Source: Bifidobacterium sp. WK041_4_12 (GTDB lineage Bacteria; Actinomycetota; Actinomycetes; Actinomycetales; Bifidobacteriaceae). Taken from it: a stretch of DNA of 64,000 nt. The first letter of the stretch is position 1. Each line of letters opens with the position of its first letter. The position numbers were made by a program, and so were the translations under genes. Location of the stretch: positions 1,798,001 to 1,862,000 of the forward strand of contig NZ_CP129674.1 in NCBI RefSeq assembly GCF_041080795.1, given 5' to 3'. The notes beneath the pieces were generated by a model. The model was not told the origin of the DNA. It worked only from the letters and a program-made list of their open reading frames with translations, and ran no database searches. Below, piece by piece: positions 27,702 to 37,317 of the stretch.

Positions 27702-28484
27702 ATGCTTGACTTTCTTTCTTCCCGCTCCTGCGCAAAGGATTCGCTGCAGCGCCGACGTTTCAACGCTCATGTCCGGCAGATTCTGTGCGCACTATGCGCT
27801 GGATTAATCCTGTTTGCAGTGTGCCAGTCCATCGCTGAAGGATCGCGCAATCATATCCAGATAGTCGTCGCATCTCACGATATTGCCCGCGGTCAGAAAC
27901 TCAGTTCGAAGGATCTGAGCCTCGTGAGCATTCCCAAGTCATCGATATCGCGTCATTTTGTTCATTCCATTGAGGCGGCAGACGGCAAGCAGTCGCAAAC
28001 CATCCTTTCGGCCGGACAGCCCTTGACCAGCAATGCCATTTCGGAAGGCTTAAGCATCGCTGCCGGACGCACCTCCATTCAGATTCAGCTTGCCAGCGTG
28101 CCTGCGCAGCTTTCGGTTGGAGACACGGTGCGACTCGTATCGTCTGGAAGCTGCTCAACAAGCGAGTCCGGCAGTGCATCGGGGGGTGAGCCAGGCTCCG
28201 AGCCAGGCGCTCAGGCAGGAAGCGACCCCGCACAAGGCATATCCGAAGACCCGGATTCACACAGTGCAAATACTGAGTCTAACTCGGCATTGAATTCTGT
28301 CTGTACTCTTGCACAACAGGCCCAAGTACTCAGTATCACCGAGCCATCAGATGATTCATTGCTCAACTCGATAACCGCGAATACCGAGGACAAATCGTTG
28401 ATCACCTTCTGCGTGTCCCCTGAAGAGGCGGTCGCAGTGCTGAGTCAACAGGAGCAGGCTCCTATTCTTGCGGTGAGTGACTGA
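27702..28484 (+). CDS. SAF-domain membrane-anchored protein
   Basis: 260 aa. One N-terminal membrane helix (about 26-46) is followed by a SAF/CpaB-like domain (VVASHDIARGQKLSSKDLSLVSIP... ILSAGQPLTSNAI) and a Ser/Gly/Glu-rich insert of about 50 residues. SAF domains occur in pilus-assembly CpaB proteins and in uncharacterised actinobacterial proteins of this neighbourhood. No pilus genes are nearby. There is no clear ribosome-binding site before the ATG. Confidence 0.78.
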   Translation: MLDFLSSRSCAKDSLQRRRFNAHVRQILCALCAGLILFAVCQSIAEGSRNHIQIVVASHDIARGQKLSSKDLSLVSIPKSSISRHFVHSIEAADGKQSQTILSAGQPLTSNAISEGLSIAAGRTSIQIQLASVPAQLSVGDTVRLVSSGSCSTSESGSASGGEPGSEPGAQAGSDPAQGISEDPDSHSANTESNSALNSVCTLAQQAQVLSITEPSDDSLLNSITANTEDKSLITFCVSPEEAVAVLSQQEQAPILAVSD

Positions 28485-28555
28485 TGTACACTCGGGACAA
28501 GGAGCGCAAGGTCATAGGGCCAAACCTTCGTATCAATAAGCGATAAGGAGCAGGA

Positions 28556-29059
28556 ATGTCATCTCTGTCAGAAAATGGAAAACGAATGAGCGCAACAACC
28601 ATGCAGGCCACGCACCAGTTGGCTGCATTGACCGATAAGGGGCCGATAGGCGGATTCAAGAAATTCGTTTCGCGCGGTTCCATGATTGATATGGCAGTCG
28701 GTGTCGTTATGGGCGCTGCAGTCACCGCAGTGGTGAATGCCATCGTGAAATCATTCATCACACCTCTGATCGGCATGATCTTCGGAAAACCTGATCTGTC
28801 GAATCTTCTGACCATCACCTATAACGGCGCAACCATTTCCTTCGGGGCCATCATTGGCGCAATCATCAACTTCCTGATTGTGGCGATGGCAGTGTACTTC
28901 TGCATCATTCTGCCCATCAACAAGCTTCGTGATATGACCAGAGCCGTGGCAGGAGTCGAGGAGCCGAAACCTGCTGAACCATCACCTGAAGAGCAGTCCG
29001 TTGCAATCCTTCAGGAGATTCGCGACCAGCTTAAAGAGCAGAATTCAGCAATCAAGTAA
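28556..29059 (+). CDS. mscL: Large-conductance mechanosensitive channel MscL
   Basis: 167 aa. The family core starts near residue 36: FKKFVSRGSMIDMAVGVVMGAAVTAVVNAIVKS (TM1), then the periplasmic loop, TM2 (about 100-124) and a charged C-terminal helix (LQEIRDQLKEQ). About 25 extra N-terminal residues precede the usual start, and an internal ATG at residue 11 may be used instead. It opens on hypo-osmotic shock. Confidence 0.95.
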   Translation: MSSLSENGKRMSATTMQATHQLAALTDKGPIGGFKKFVSRGSMIDMAVGVVMGAAVTAVVNAIVKSFITPLIGMIFGKPDLSNLLTITYNGATISFGAIIGAIINFLIVAMAVYFCIILPINKLRDMTRAVAGVEEPKPAEPSPEEQSVAILQEIRDQLKEQNSAIK

Positions 29060-29068
29060 CGTCAGCAG

Positions 29069-29359
29069 TCATTCTTTCTCTGCAGTGAACACACCCCAAT
29101 GGGGTGGCAATTCGCCAAGGATGCGCGCATCATCGTCCGCGTCCTTGGCTTTTTTTGTCTGCCTATCGCCAGCCTCAAGCTTGACGCCGTCTGCATCAAA
29201 ATGCTCGGTTCCCTTCATCACGACGCGGCGATGCTCTCGCTTTGACCGTCTGGTGGGTTCATAGCTCGCAGCAGAAGCATCTCGATGCGATGTCGAGCTC
29301 TCGGCCTGTGAGGAATCGTCTTCTCTGGAAACCGCACTCATTGCGTATCTCCCACTCAT
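29069..29359 (-). CDS. Small hydrophilic protein coupled to the helicase-like gene
   Basis: 96 aa, strongly charged (Lys/Arg/Asp), ending in LGELPPHWGVFTAEKE. Its ATG overlaps the stop of the 1215-aa gene upstream by the classic ATGA, so translation is coupled. No family is recognised. The overlap and consistent strand make it a likely real third gene of the FHA/helicase-like unit. Confidence 0.65.
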   Translation of the reverse strand: MSGRYAMSAVSREDDSSQAESSTSHRDASAASYEPTRRSKREHRRVVMKGTEHFDADGVKLEAGDRQTKKAKDADDDARILGELPPHWGVFTAEKE

Positions 29360-32300
29360 TCCGTATCCCCATAAACCTCTGCGAGCTGGCTGACGATACG
29401 GTCCACTTCCTTGTCAGGATTGACGAATGCGGCCACGCTCCATACGGTGATAACCGACCAGCCGAGCATCTGCAGACTTTCATGGATAAAACGATGGCGC
29501 TGCCTGGTCGAACGAATGCGCATGTAATCGGCATTATCCGTCAATACGGCAAGCGCGAAAGGCTTCCCCTTCACGCCGACGACCAGCGGAATGCGGGCTC
29601 CTTGAGCGTATCCATAGTAGAGGGCCACATCAAGCCCTCGCTTGCGGATGCGGTCAGCAAGGTCATCGAGCAGCATGTCAGGCGATGGCGTGTCGTGTGC
29701 CACCGGCTTGATGCGTTCCTTGTCGAGATTCTCAGCCCATTGGAGCACGACTTTCAGGAACCGCGGTCCTGGCTGATGAATTCTGTCGTCCTCCATGTCA
29801 TCGGAGCCAAATGCCGAGATGATATCAAGATTTCTTGAGGAAAGCGCCAAAGCATCAAGAAGCATGCCCTTGCCCGCCTCGCCTTCCAGCTCACCAAACT
29901 GCTGGAGCAGTCTTCCGTGCGAGGTCTTGGCGAAACCGAAGGAGATGATCACATCGCCAGACTGGGCACCTGCTATTTCATCGATGCCGATGATGCGAAC
30001 ATGACGCAGGAACTTGGCAAAGTTTGGATCCTTGATGGCGCAGGATTTCAGTTCTGCACCCAGTCTGTTCCGATGCGTCGGTGAAAGCGTGACGATGGTA
30101 AGCACATAGGATGCTGGAACGATGGTGAACGAACGAGCGCGCTGACGCAGCTCTCCGACCACTGCATCAATCTCCTGCTGGCTGGATTCAACCAGGCCGG
30201 TCGCCATGACGGGGACTCCGGTAGCTTCGATACGCTTGTATTTCACCGTGCCCTGTGCCGTTGGGCAGATTCCATCGGGTATCGAAGAACCATACCCTTG
30301 CACCTTGAGGAATGCGGAGACATCTTGTGGTCGCCGATCAGGAGTGCCGGGAATATCGATACTCGGGAGCAGCGATATCAGACGCTTAACCGAGTTGGAG
30401 GTGACGGTCTCTCGATGCCCCAGGATCACGATCTGCTTGACTCGCTTGGCGATGGTCAGCAACTCGATGGATGGCATATGCGCAGCAGCATCGACGATTG
30501 CCATGTCTGCGAGCTGATCAGTGCCGGTCAATGCTGCCAGAGTGGCAGGTGTCGCCACAAAAATCGGCTTTGCCGCCGAGATGAGCCGCGGAAAATCACG
30601 GTGGAGCACATCGACTCCGACTCTCTGACTGCCGGAGAGCCTGGTATGGAGCTGGTTTGCCTCCTGCGTGTGAGAAAAGAGCATTTCAGAAAGACGCTTG
30701 GTCAGTTCCTGGTTCAACATTGCCCCAACGCTACGCACATGTTCAGTATCGATCTGCACGAATCGATCGGCAGCACTGGAAAGCGCCGAACCATCCTGAT
30801 TGGAAATCATTTCAGAGGAACGCACGATATCCTCGAAAACGGTCGTCCACCAAGCCAATTGCAGTTCGGCGCGAACGGCCTTGGATTCGACACGCCTCGA
30901 ATGTAGATCGCGAACGAGGTCTCCCAGACCGACCTTGTCGAAGTCTTCCTCAAGGCGGCAACGCTCTGGCAAGGTCTCCAATGCAAGATGATCGCTGAAC
31001 AGAGCCTTCAGCCGTTCTTCGAGACTGTTCAAGGTCACGGATTCAAGCTCGGCACCCTGTGGAGTGGTCGCCAACACCGTGTTCAAAGCTGTCAGATCAG
31101 TCGACAGTGAATCCTGCGTTTCCATAATCTGGTCAAGCCGTGGAGGCAACACTGGCCATCCACCATGAGGAACGAAGATGCGCCACTGCTCTGCCTGTTT
31201 GGAGACGACGATCAAAGCATCGTGAAGGTTATCGACCTGTGCTCCGACTCGGAGCAGCCCCTTCGCTTCCTTCGTGTGCCTTCTGCGTTCCCAGAAGCCC
31301 ATGGTCGTACCGTTGGCCTTACGCTCGGCCTTGGGCTTGGTCGCCTCTATCATCGAGGCAATGTCACGTTCGAAGATCTCAGGCTGGAAGATGTCGAGAA
31401 CCCTGCGCAGATTCTTGAGCACGGTAACCTGATTCTCCCAATCATGCGCAGTCGCCGGAACCGGGAACCCGCATGTCTGAACCGTGTTCGCCACTTGCTG
31501 ACGAATCGAAGGCAAGGTTCGCTCAAGCAGTCTCACCACACGCTGGTAAGCATCGACAGCATCGTTTTCCGAACTGATTGATGCCTTGTACCACACGGTG
31601 TCCTTGGGACCTATGGTAAATTCTCCGATATCCGCCGCGCGTTCGAGCAGTGATGCCCATTTGCCGATGTTCGGGCCGATGGTGCGTGCCGCATTGATGT
31701 CGAGACGCACTCGCGTGGTGGGATGCGTTGGCAAAGCAGCGATGTGCGCAAGATTCTGAATGGTCTGATAGGCAGAGACGTTCCAGCGTTCATTGACTCC
31801 GTGCAAATCGCCAAGATAGCGGGTGAGACGCGAACGCACGCCCACAAGCTCGTCAGCAAGCTGATCGAAATGCGAGCCGGCTGTGCCCTGCTGATATCCT
31901 ACGGCATCAATCAGCTGCCGGTCGATGATTGCATTGGTGGAGCCATCGGCAACATCAAGCACCATGTCTTCCATATCGTTGGCAATCATCACCTGCGTGA
32001 ACCTGCGTTTCTGGTCGGCAACGCTCGGCACGTACAGCACTGTGCGACCGTTCATGATGCAGCGTGATGCCACTGCCGCCGCATGCGTAGCCGTGTGCTT
32101 GAGAGAGCTCTCATTCATGAAGATGGAACGACCCGAAGCGGCAAGGTGGGCTGCGAAACGGACATGATTGTCGACGTCTGCAATCTCCAACTCATCATGA
32201 GGATCAGCATCGAAGGGACTGAAATCGGCCATGGGCTGGTTCTTCAGCAGTTCGACGGCATCGGACTGACCCGCAATTGCATCGAGCACCGTGTTGCCTG

Positions 32301-33003
32301 AAGATCCGTCAGCGAGTTCATCGATGATGTTCTGACTCTCGTTGAGCAGCAGCGTCGATGGTTCAACAAGGCATCCGAGAATGATGTCGTGAGCGATGGT
32401 GAAGTCGGCAATCTCATCATTCGTTTCGTTCTCGATATGATTGAACAGTGCACTCGTTTCTGCGGTTCCCCCTTGGAAATGCAGTTCGTTGAACAGTCGC
32501 TTGGCATTGATGTCAACGCCGTGCTCGCGCAACGCCGAGATCAGCGCACCGTTGATTTCCACAGGTCCCGAAATGCGTATCGTCATCTTCGCACGGGCAC
32601 CTTGCGGAGCCTCGACCTCGATGGGATACAGCAGAACAGGCATTGAACTGCCAAGCCAAGTCGCCACACCCACCACCAACGACAGTTCTGCACAGCCACT
32701 GAGGCGATTCTTTGCAGTCTGATCTTCCAAGACCCGACCCATTCGCTGAATCGCTGCACGAAGCACGCCATTGTCTCTGAACAGCGAGTCCAGATGCGTC
32801 TGGCCTCCTGCAAAAAGTTGAGCTATTCCAGACGGATGTGCGTGCGTAAGGTCCAGACGAGCCGCCAGTTGGGATATGTCTTCCAATGGAGTCTGCCCGA
32901 CCTCATTTTGGTATTCACGTCTCCATGCGCGTATCGAATCCAGAATATTCCCTTCTTTCCCTCGTGCTTGACGTAAGGATGCATTGGCTGGTTCTTCACT
33001 CAT
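29356..33003 (-). CDS. Giant SF1-helicase-like protein with degenerate active sites
   Basis: 1215 aa. The layout recalls the large DUF4011/DUF3320-type superfamily-1 helicases with a C-terminal Vsr-like nuclease. At about residue 297, where Walker A should be, the sequence is SIFMNESSLKHTATHAAAVA, without GKT/S. Near 835 the Walker B position reads MAIVDAAAHMPS rather than a DExx box. The C-terminal nuclease-like region (about 1130-1205) keeps the fold pattern RQRHRFIHESLQMLGWSVITVWS but lacks the usual acidic catalytic group. It is therefore probably a structural or regulatory pseudoenzyme. It starts 6 bp after the FHA gene and overlaps the next small gene. Homology is judged by eye. Confidence 0.7.
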   Translation of the reverse strand: MSEEPANASLRQARGKEGNILDSIRAWRREYQNEVGQTPLEDISQLAARLDLTHAHPSGIAQLFAGGQTHLDSLFRDNGVLRAAIQRMGRVLEDQTAKNRLSGCAELSLVVGVATWLGSSMPVLLYPIEVEAPQGARAKMTIRISGPVEINGALISALREHGVDINAKRLFNELHFQGGTAETSALFNHIENETNDEIADFTIAHDIILGCLVEPSTLLLNESQNIIDELADGSSGNTVLDAIAGQSDAVELLKNQPMADFSPFDADPHDELEIADVDNHVRFAAHLAASGRSIFMNESSLKHTATHAAAVASRCIMNGRTVLYVPSVADQKRRFTQVMIANDMEDMVLDVADGSTNAIIDRQLIDAVGYQQGTAGSHFDQLADELVGVRSRLTRYLGDLHGVNERWNVSAYQTIQNLAHIAALPTHPTTRVRLDINAARTIGPNIGKWASLLERAADIGEFTIGPKDTVWYKASISSENDAVDAYQRVVRLLERTLPSIRQQVANTVQTCGFPVPATAHDWENQVTVLKNLRRVLDIFQPEIFERDIASMIEATKPKAERKANGTTMGFWERRRHTKEAKGLLRVGAQVDNLHDALIVVSKQAEQWRIFVPHGGWPVLPPRLDQIMETQDSLSTDLTALNTVLATTPQGAELESVTLNSLEERLKALFSDHLALETLPERCRLEEDFDKVGLGDLVRDLHSRRVESKAVRAELQLAWWTTVFEDIVRSSEMISNQDGSALSSAADRFVQIDTEHVRSVGAMLNQELTKRLSEMLFSHTQEANQLHTRLSGSQRVGVDVLHRDFPRLISAAKPIFVATPATLAALTGTDQLADMAIVDAAAHMPSIELLTIAKRVKQIVILGHRETVTSNSVKRLISLLPSIDIPGTPDRRPQDVSAFLKVQGYGSSIPDGICPTAQGTVKYKRIEATGVPVMATGLVESSQQEIDAVVGELRQRARSFTIVPASYVLTIVTLSPTHRNRLGAELKSCAIKDPNFAKFLRHVRIIGIDEIAGAQSGDVIISFGFAKTSHGRLLQQFGELEGEAGKGMLLDALALSSRNLDIISAFGSDDMEDDRIHQPGPRFLKVVLQWAENLDKERIKPVAHDTPSPDMLLDDLADRIRKRGLDVALYYGYAQGARIPLVVGVKGKPFALAVLTDNADYMRIRSTRQRHRFIHESLQMLGWSVITVWSVAAFVNPDKEVDRIVSQLAEVYGDTE

Positions 33004-33009
33004 TCTTGC

Positions 33010-34368
33010 TCATTTCCGCGTTGCCTCGATATACTCCTGATACCCTGTGTTGGATTGGAGCGCGACATCTATGTCATGGTTGCCCTGAGCTGCCAGCCAA
33101 GCATAAAGATCATCGTATAGCGATGTATTCATGGCAAGGAACGGCAGAAGTTCAGCATGCCTTGCCATGTCGAACTGCTTGGAGAAGTCATGGCTTGTCC
33201 GAGCATCATCCGAGGTGAAGCCGCCGACTTCAACGATATGCTGCTTCTTGGAGAATTCGCCTTTTGAAACCTTCTCGAAAACCGATCCCGGCTCGAAGAC
33301 CGGCTTGAATGCAAGTTGATTGGTGTCAGTCTGTTGCGTCTGTGTGGACGCTTCGGCCGTATGCGTAGCCAGGTCATCATTGTCATTGTCTACCGTTGCT
33401 GCCGCGAGCGGTGTGAAGGTAGTGCGTGGCGAATGTGCGGACCTTGCATCGGAAGGATTCAGTGCTCGATTCGTGCTCTCCCCTGTCTGGGAAGCATCCT
33501 GTGCGGCCCTGTCCTTCGTGGCCTCATCAGTCTTGTCGATATGAAGAGCGTCGGAGAGGGCATCTTCGAACAGATCACGCTGTTCTGGTGCATCGTGCTG
33601 AGACTCATTCGGATCTTCAACTGCATCCGAGCCTGTTTGCCGTGTCGTTCCTGACAGGTTCTGATTGGTTTGAGAAGTCTCGGTACTTGTACTTGCTCTA
33701 TCTACCTTATCCACCTTATGTACATCTACCTGACCGGTGTGCTGCGCTGCTGGCTGCGTCGCTGCGGTGCCAGGTTGCTGAGCAGAGGCCTCACCCAGAA
33801 CGGCATCATGCAGCCGCGTGATCCGGCTGCGGACAGAGCTTGCATCGAATGCGCTCGTTGGCTCGCCGGCGCGCAGATCAAGAATGTCATCGACCGACAT
33901 ATCGGCTGCATCGGGCTCAACCGGAGCGTTATCCGTGGCGTATGAGAACAGGTCGGAAACATTGTTGGAGTGCTGTTGCACGGGCTTGTGCTCAGGCTGA
34001 ATGTCATGGCGCTTGCATATCGCTGGAACATCGCCGAATTGCAGAGTCATCTCGTTTCGAGGTAGCAGAAAGTCCTGATCGAGCGGCACGCGAACAAGAT
34101 CGCCATTCGTGCGCACAATATATGTGCCATTGGTCGAGTGCAGATCACGAATCGTTGCAGCGCCAGAATCGGTCACGGTGAAGACAGCGTGTCGTTTTGA
34201 CATGGAACGCGTCTCATCAGGAACATCAAGTCGTGATGTACCTTCATCGGGAAGAGGTCGTAGCGGTTTGCGCCCAATTTCGATGCTTTCACCTGAGTTC
34301 ACCATCACGTCGTCCATATTCCTGACACTGACGATCCATTGATGAGTCGGTCGCTTATCAACACTCAC
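33010..34368 (-). CDS. FHA-domain protein with long acidic disordered region
   Basis: 452 aa. An N-terminal FHA domain (about residues 10-115) has IEIGRK, SMSKRHAVF and LHSTNGTYI, the signatures for binding phosphothreonine peptides. A disordered Asp/Glu/Thr/Gln-rich stretch (about 130-350) leads to a conserved-looking C-terminal segment (LLPFLAMNTSLYDDLYAWLAAQG). Start is GTG at 34368 with AAGGAGG. It is tightly linked to the helicase-like gene, so the two probably act together under Ser/Thr-kinase signalling; that is inference. Confidence 0.85.
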   Translation of the reverse strand: MSVDKRPTHQWIVSVRNMDDVMVNSGESIEIGRKPLRPLPDEGTSRLDVPDETRSMSKRHAVFTVTDSGAATIRDLHSTNGTYIVRTNGDLVRVPLDQDFLLPRNEMTLQFGDVPAICKRHDIQPEHKPVQQHSNNVSDLFSYATDNAPVEPDAADMSVDDILDLRAGEPTSAFDASSVRSRITRLHDAVLGEASAQQPGTAATQPAAQHTGQVDVHKVDKVDRASTSTETSQTNQNLSGTTRQTGSDAVEDPNESQHDAPEQRDLFEDALSDALHIDKTDEATKDRAAQDASQTGESTNRALNPSDARSAHSPRTTFTPLAAATVDNDNDDLATHTAEASTQTQQTDTNQLAFKPVFEPGSVFEKVSKGEFSKKQHIVEVGGFTSDDARTSHDFSKQFDMARHAELLPFLAMNTSLYDDLYAWLAAQGNHDIDVALQSNTGYQEYIEATRK

Positions 34369-34378
34369 GACTGTCGTC

Positions 34379-34697
34379 CTCCTTACGATAAAGCCCGTAT
34401 CACCCGCATAGTAGCCATAGCTTCATGCGCCCCATGGCCTCATGTCCATTGTGCCATGTCCATTGTGTCATGGATGGGCAATAAAAACTGAAAAACACCG
34501 CGATTCTCGCACAATCAGTGAATTCTTGTGGCTGAACTACCCCAGACCCTTCACCATCACCACCTTGAGACGCCTATAAGACATGTGATGCAGCATGCAT
34601 GCACAATAACAACAATGACCTGCCGAGCTAACCCGGCAGGTCATTGAAAGCAACGAATATTGATTCGTTAGAGCTCGTGTGAGCGACGCGAAAAGAA
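34379..34697. other. Intergenic region between the FHA gene and rplL
   Basis: About 320 bp. It holds the rplL terminator (34614-34645) and must contain the promoter for the FHA gene. No further gene or repeat stands out. Confidence 0.5.
34614..34645 (-). terminator. rplJL operon terminator
   Basis: A perfect 12-bp stem (AATGACCTGCCG with CGGCAGGTCATT) and 8-nt loop, followed on the minus strand by a T-rich tail. It is about 50 bp past the rplL stop. Confidence 0.85.
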
Positions 34698-35081
34698 CTA
34701 CTTGAGTTCTACAGTGGCGCCGGCCTCTTCGAGAGCAGCCTTGGCCTTCTCGGCATCTTCCTTCTTGGCCTTCTCGAGAACAGCCTTAGGAGCTGAATCG
34801 ACAACACCCTTGGCGTCGGCGAGACCGAGGTTGGTCAGTGCGCGGACAGCCTTGATGACCTGAATCTTCTTGTCGCCAACAGCGGAGAGGATGACGTCAA
34901 ACTCGTCCTTCTCTTCCTCAGCTGGTGCAGCAGCGCCTGGAGCGGCGGCTGCAACGGCTGCGACAGGAGCGGCAGCTTCAACATCGAATTCGTCTTCGAA
35001 CTTCTTGACGAAGTCGGAGAGCTCAACGAGGGTCATTTCCTTGAAAGCTTCAAGGAGCTCATCGGATGAGAGCTTAGCCAT
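34698..35081 (-). CDS. rplL: 50S ribosomal protein L7/L12
   Basis: 127 aa. N-terminal dimerisation domain, Ala/Pro/Glu-rich hinge (about 38-58), and the C-terminal factor-binding domain [22 protein letters not shown]. It forms the ribosomal stalk on L10 and recruits translation GTPases. rplJ lies upstream in the same operon. Confidence 0.98.
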   Translation of the reverse strand: MAKLSSDELLEAFKEMTLVELSDFVKKFEDEFDVEAAAPVAAVAAAAPGAAAPAEEEKDEFDVILSAVGDKKIQVIKAVRALTNLGLADAKGVVDSAPKAVLEKAKKEDAEKAKAALEEAGATVELK

Positions 35082-35193
35082 AATGGCTTCCTTTCATTTG
35101 CGGTGGTTCACGATTCGTGAGCCTGCACATGCAGGCATTCCACCAAACATCGTTTTGTATTCTTGCATTGATTCAGCGGCATAAGCCACAGAA

Positions 35194-35715
35194 TCAGGCA
35201 GCCTTTTCCTGCTTTTCGCGCAGTGCGTCGATGGTGCGAACAGCCTTGGTAGGTATCGCAACGAACGCAAATGCAGCCTTGGCCATCGTGCCCTTCAGCG
35301 CGCCAGCCATCTTGGAAAGCAGAACCTCGCGGGATTCGAGATCCGCAAGTTTCTGGACGCCCTCTTCGTCATAGACAGTTCCATCTGCGAAACCACCCTT
35401 GACGACGAGCTGCTTGTTTGCCTTGGTGAAGTCACGAAGTGTCTTCGCAGCCTGGACGTAATCGCCCTTGACGAAAGTGATGGCGGTTGGGCCCGAGATG
35501 TAATCATCCAGTCCCTCGACGCCTGCTTCCTTAGCTGCAATGCGAGCCAACGTGTTCTTCGCCACGGTATAGGAAGTATCGCGGCCTAGTTTGTCACGCA
35601 GGTCTGCGATCTGCGGGACACTGAGCCCGCGGTACTCGGTGAGAAGAATCGCGTCGGAATTACGGAATTTACCCGTAAGCTCCGCGACCACCTCTTCCTT
35701 TTCGGGCCTTTTCAT
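35194..35715 (-). CDS. rplJ: 50S ribosomal protein L10
   Basis: 173 aa with the L10 blocks ILLTEYRGLSVPQIADLRDKL and YTVAKNTLARIAAKEAG; the C-terminal helix anchors L7/L12 dimers. It normally represses its own operon by binding the leader RNA, and a leader hairpin is present upstream. Confidence 0.98.
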   Translation of the reverse strand: MKRPEKEEVVAELTGKFRNSDAILLTEYRGLSVPQIADLRDKLGRDTSYTVAKNTLARIAAKEAGVEGLDDYISGPTAITFVKGDYVQAAKTLRDFTKANKQLVVKGGFADGTVYDEEGVQKLADLESREVLLSKMAGALKGTMAKAAFAFVAIPTKAVRTIDALREKQEKAA

Positions 35716-36044
35716 GGCGTTCCTTCCTAAGTGGCCACTGGAAGGAGAAATATGAACATCAAGTCAAGGAGAGCAATAAAAAAGCTCTGCGCGCAGGCAG
35801 AGCATCAACATCCACAAGCATCTTGAACAAAGGAGTTCGAGACGAAGCTTCTGGGCTTTCTTCTCAACCTACGCTGGCTTGGCAACCATATTTCGCGCAA
35901 TCTCACGATCACGACCAGCGGTCTGTGGTTTTACAACTTTTCCAGACTACACCCGTATTGCAAGACAATGCAAATTAGTGACGGCAAACATGTTCAGTTG
36001 GCGTGTCTCAGACATCTCACCGTGCTGCACGGAAGCGCGAATGC
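35716..36044 (-). promoter_or_regulatory. rplJ leader and promoter region (L10 leader type)
   Basis: About 330 bp of noncoding sequence upstream of rplJ. It contains an intrinsic-terminator-like attenuator at 35778-35803, as in L10-leader mRNAs, and the rplJ promoter. The alternative L10-binding structure was not folded. Confidence 0.6.
35778..35803 (-). terminator. Attenuator-like terminator in the rplJ leader
   Basis: Stem GCTCTGC (35784-35790) with GCAGAGC (35797-35803). On the minus strand it is followed by six T (35778-35783). It sits about 63 bp before the rplJ ATG, suiting control by leader attenuation. Confidence 0.75.
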
Positions 36045-36746
36045 TTACAGCTTTTCGATGATTCGAACGACCTGCTTGGCCGCCGTGTCGGCAAATTCAG
36101 AAATGTCAAAGTCCTTGAACGACTCGTATTCAGTATCGGCATTATCGCTCAGCGCGCGAATCACGAGAGCAGGAACATGGTTACGGGCTGCAACATGACA
36201 CACCGCCGCACCTTCCATCTCTACCGCATCGGCACCCGTGTCACGGCGGACCTGCTGAATCTTGTCCGCCGAATCTACGAAATAGTTGCCAGAGGCGATG
36301 ACGCCTGTTATATGCTTCGTGCCCATGTCGCGCAGAACGTCGTCGGCAATGGCCAGCAGGTCTGGATCGGAGTGGAATTCGTTCTGCTGTGGTGCAAATT
36401 GGGCAATAAGGCGCATGTCAGAGTCGAGATAACGCATGGTGCCGCCAAGGACCACATCATTGATGTGGAGCGAAGGATTGAGATTGCCCGCAATTCCAGA
36501 AAAGATAACAGCATCAGGTCGATAGACATCAATGAGATATTGTGTCGTCGATGCTGCGTTCACCGTTCCCATACCGCCAACCGTGGCGACGACACGAATC
36601 TCTTCACCGCTTGTCGAGCTGATATTGCCTTGGACCACATCGAGGCTGGCCTGCTGCGAATCGGGGCTATGCGATGAATTCGACAGTGATCGTGCGATAA
36701 AGCTGACTTCTTCCTGCAATGCTCCGATAACCGCTATCGTTTTCAT
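36045..36746 (-). CDS. mtnN: 5'-methylthioadenosine/S-adenosylhomocysteine nucleosidase
   Basis: 233 aa. MTA/SAH nucleosidase motifs are IGALQEEV, VGGMGTVNAA, FSGIAGNLNP, the substrate block DAVEMEGAAVCHVA and ALSDNAD with the catalytic Asp. It hydrolyses MTA and SAH, recycling SAM by-products. The ATG at 36746 with GAGGAG is chosen over an upstream in-frame start. Confidence 0.93.
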   Translation of the reverse strand: MKTIAVIGALQEEVSFIARSLSNSSHSPDSQQASLDVVQGNISSTSGEEIRVVATVGGMGTVNAASTTQYLIDVYRPDAVIFSGIAGNLNPSLHINDVVLGGTMRYLDSDMRLIAQFAPQQNEFHSDPDLLAIADDVLRDMGTKHITGVIASGNYFVDSADKIQQVRRDTGADAVEMEGAAVCHVAARNHVPALVIRALSDNADTEYESFKDFDISEFADTAAKQVVRIIEKL

Positions 36747-36786
36747 ACCCGCTCCTCGCTCATGTGTTTCCGAGTGGGAGTCTAGC

Positions 36787-36824
36787 ACCTCATAACCCTA
36801 TGCCCACCTCATAACCCTATGCCG
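36787..36824. repeat. 19-bp tandem duplication
   Basis: Two nearly identical copies of ACCTCATAACCCTATGCCC, starting at 36787 and 36806, lie upstream of the nucleosidase start. Probably a simple slippage duplication. Confidence 0.8.
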
Positions 36825-36843
36825 CAGTGCATAGTTATCTGTT

Positions 36844-37317
36844 TCAGTACAATGACGGCCGATAGTCATAGATGCCCATCAGTAGATTCACCACGATGGC
36901 GATGATTGACACGATGACGCCAACGACTGCAAAGATGTATGTGGCACGCGAGCGCTCCTCGCCCTTTTCAGGAATGAGTATACCGACGACCGAAAGGACC
37001 AGGCCGACCGTGCCGAATGGACTCACGAAGCGGTTATATTGCCATACGACAATGAAAAGCCCAATAAGGGCAAGAATGAAGCCGGCGATGGCAAAACCCT
37101 TGGCGGCGCTCTTGCTTTGTTCGCGATTCGGATACTGCCGGTAAGGATATCCAGCCGGGTTCGGTGGCACCATGTTCGGCTGCCGACCGTAGGGCTGTGG
37201 GCCAGTCTGGAAACCGGGCTGTCCTTGGCCTTGCGCCTGATTCGGCATCTGAGGGGCACCGGTCTGATTGCCTTGTGGACGTTGAGCATTGAATTGCGGA
37301 TTGTTTGGCTGTGTCAT
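36844..37317 (-). CDS. Small membrane protein with Pro/Gln-rich cytoplasmic tail (DUF4190-like)
   Basis: 157 aa. A Pro/Gln/Asn-rich N-terminal half (about 70 residues, rich in PNQ and GQP) is followed by two or three membrane helices (GFAIAGFILALIGLFIVV, GTVGLVLSVVGILIP, YIFAVVGVIVSIIAIVVN). The ATG at 37317 with GGGAGAAC is chosen. This architecture is common in actinobacteria; function unknown. Confidence 0.8.
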   Translation of the reverse strand: MTQPNNPQFNAQRPQGNQTGAPQMPNQAQGQGQPGFQTGPQPYGRQPNMVPPNPAGYPYRQYPNREQSKSAAKGFAIAGFILALIGLFIVVWQYNRFVSPFGTVGLVLSVVGILIPEKGEERSRATYIFAVVGVIVSIIAIVVNLLMGIYDYRPSLY

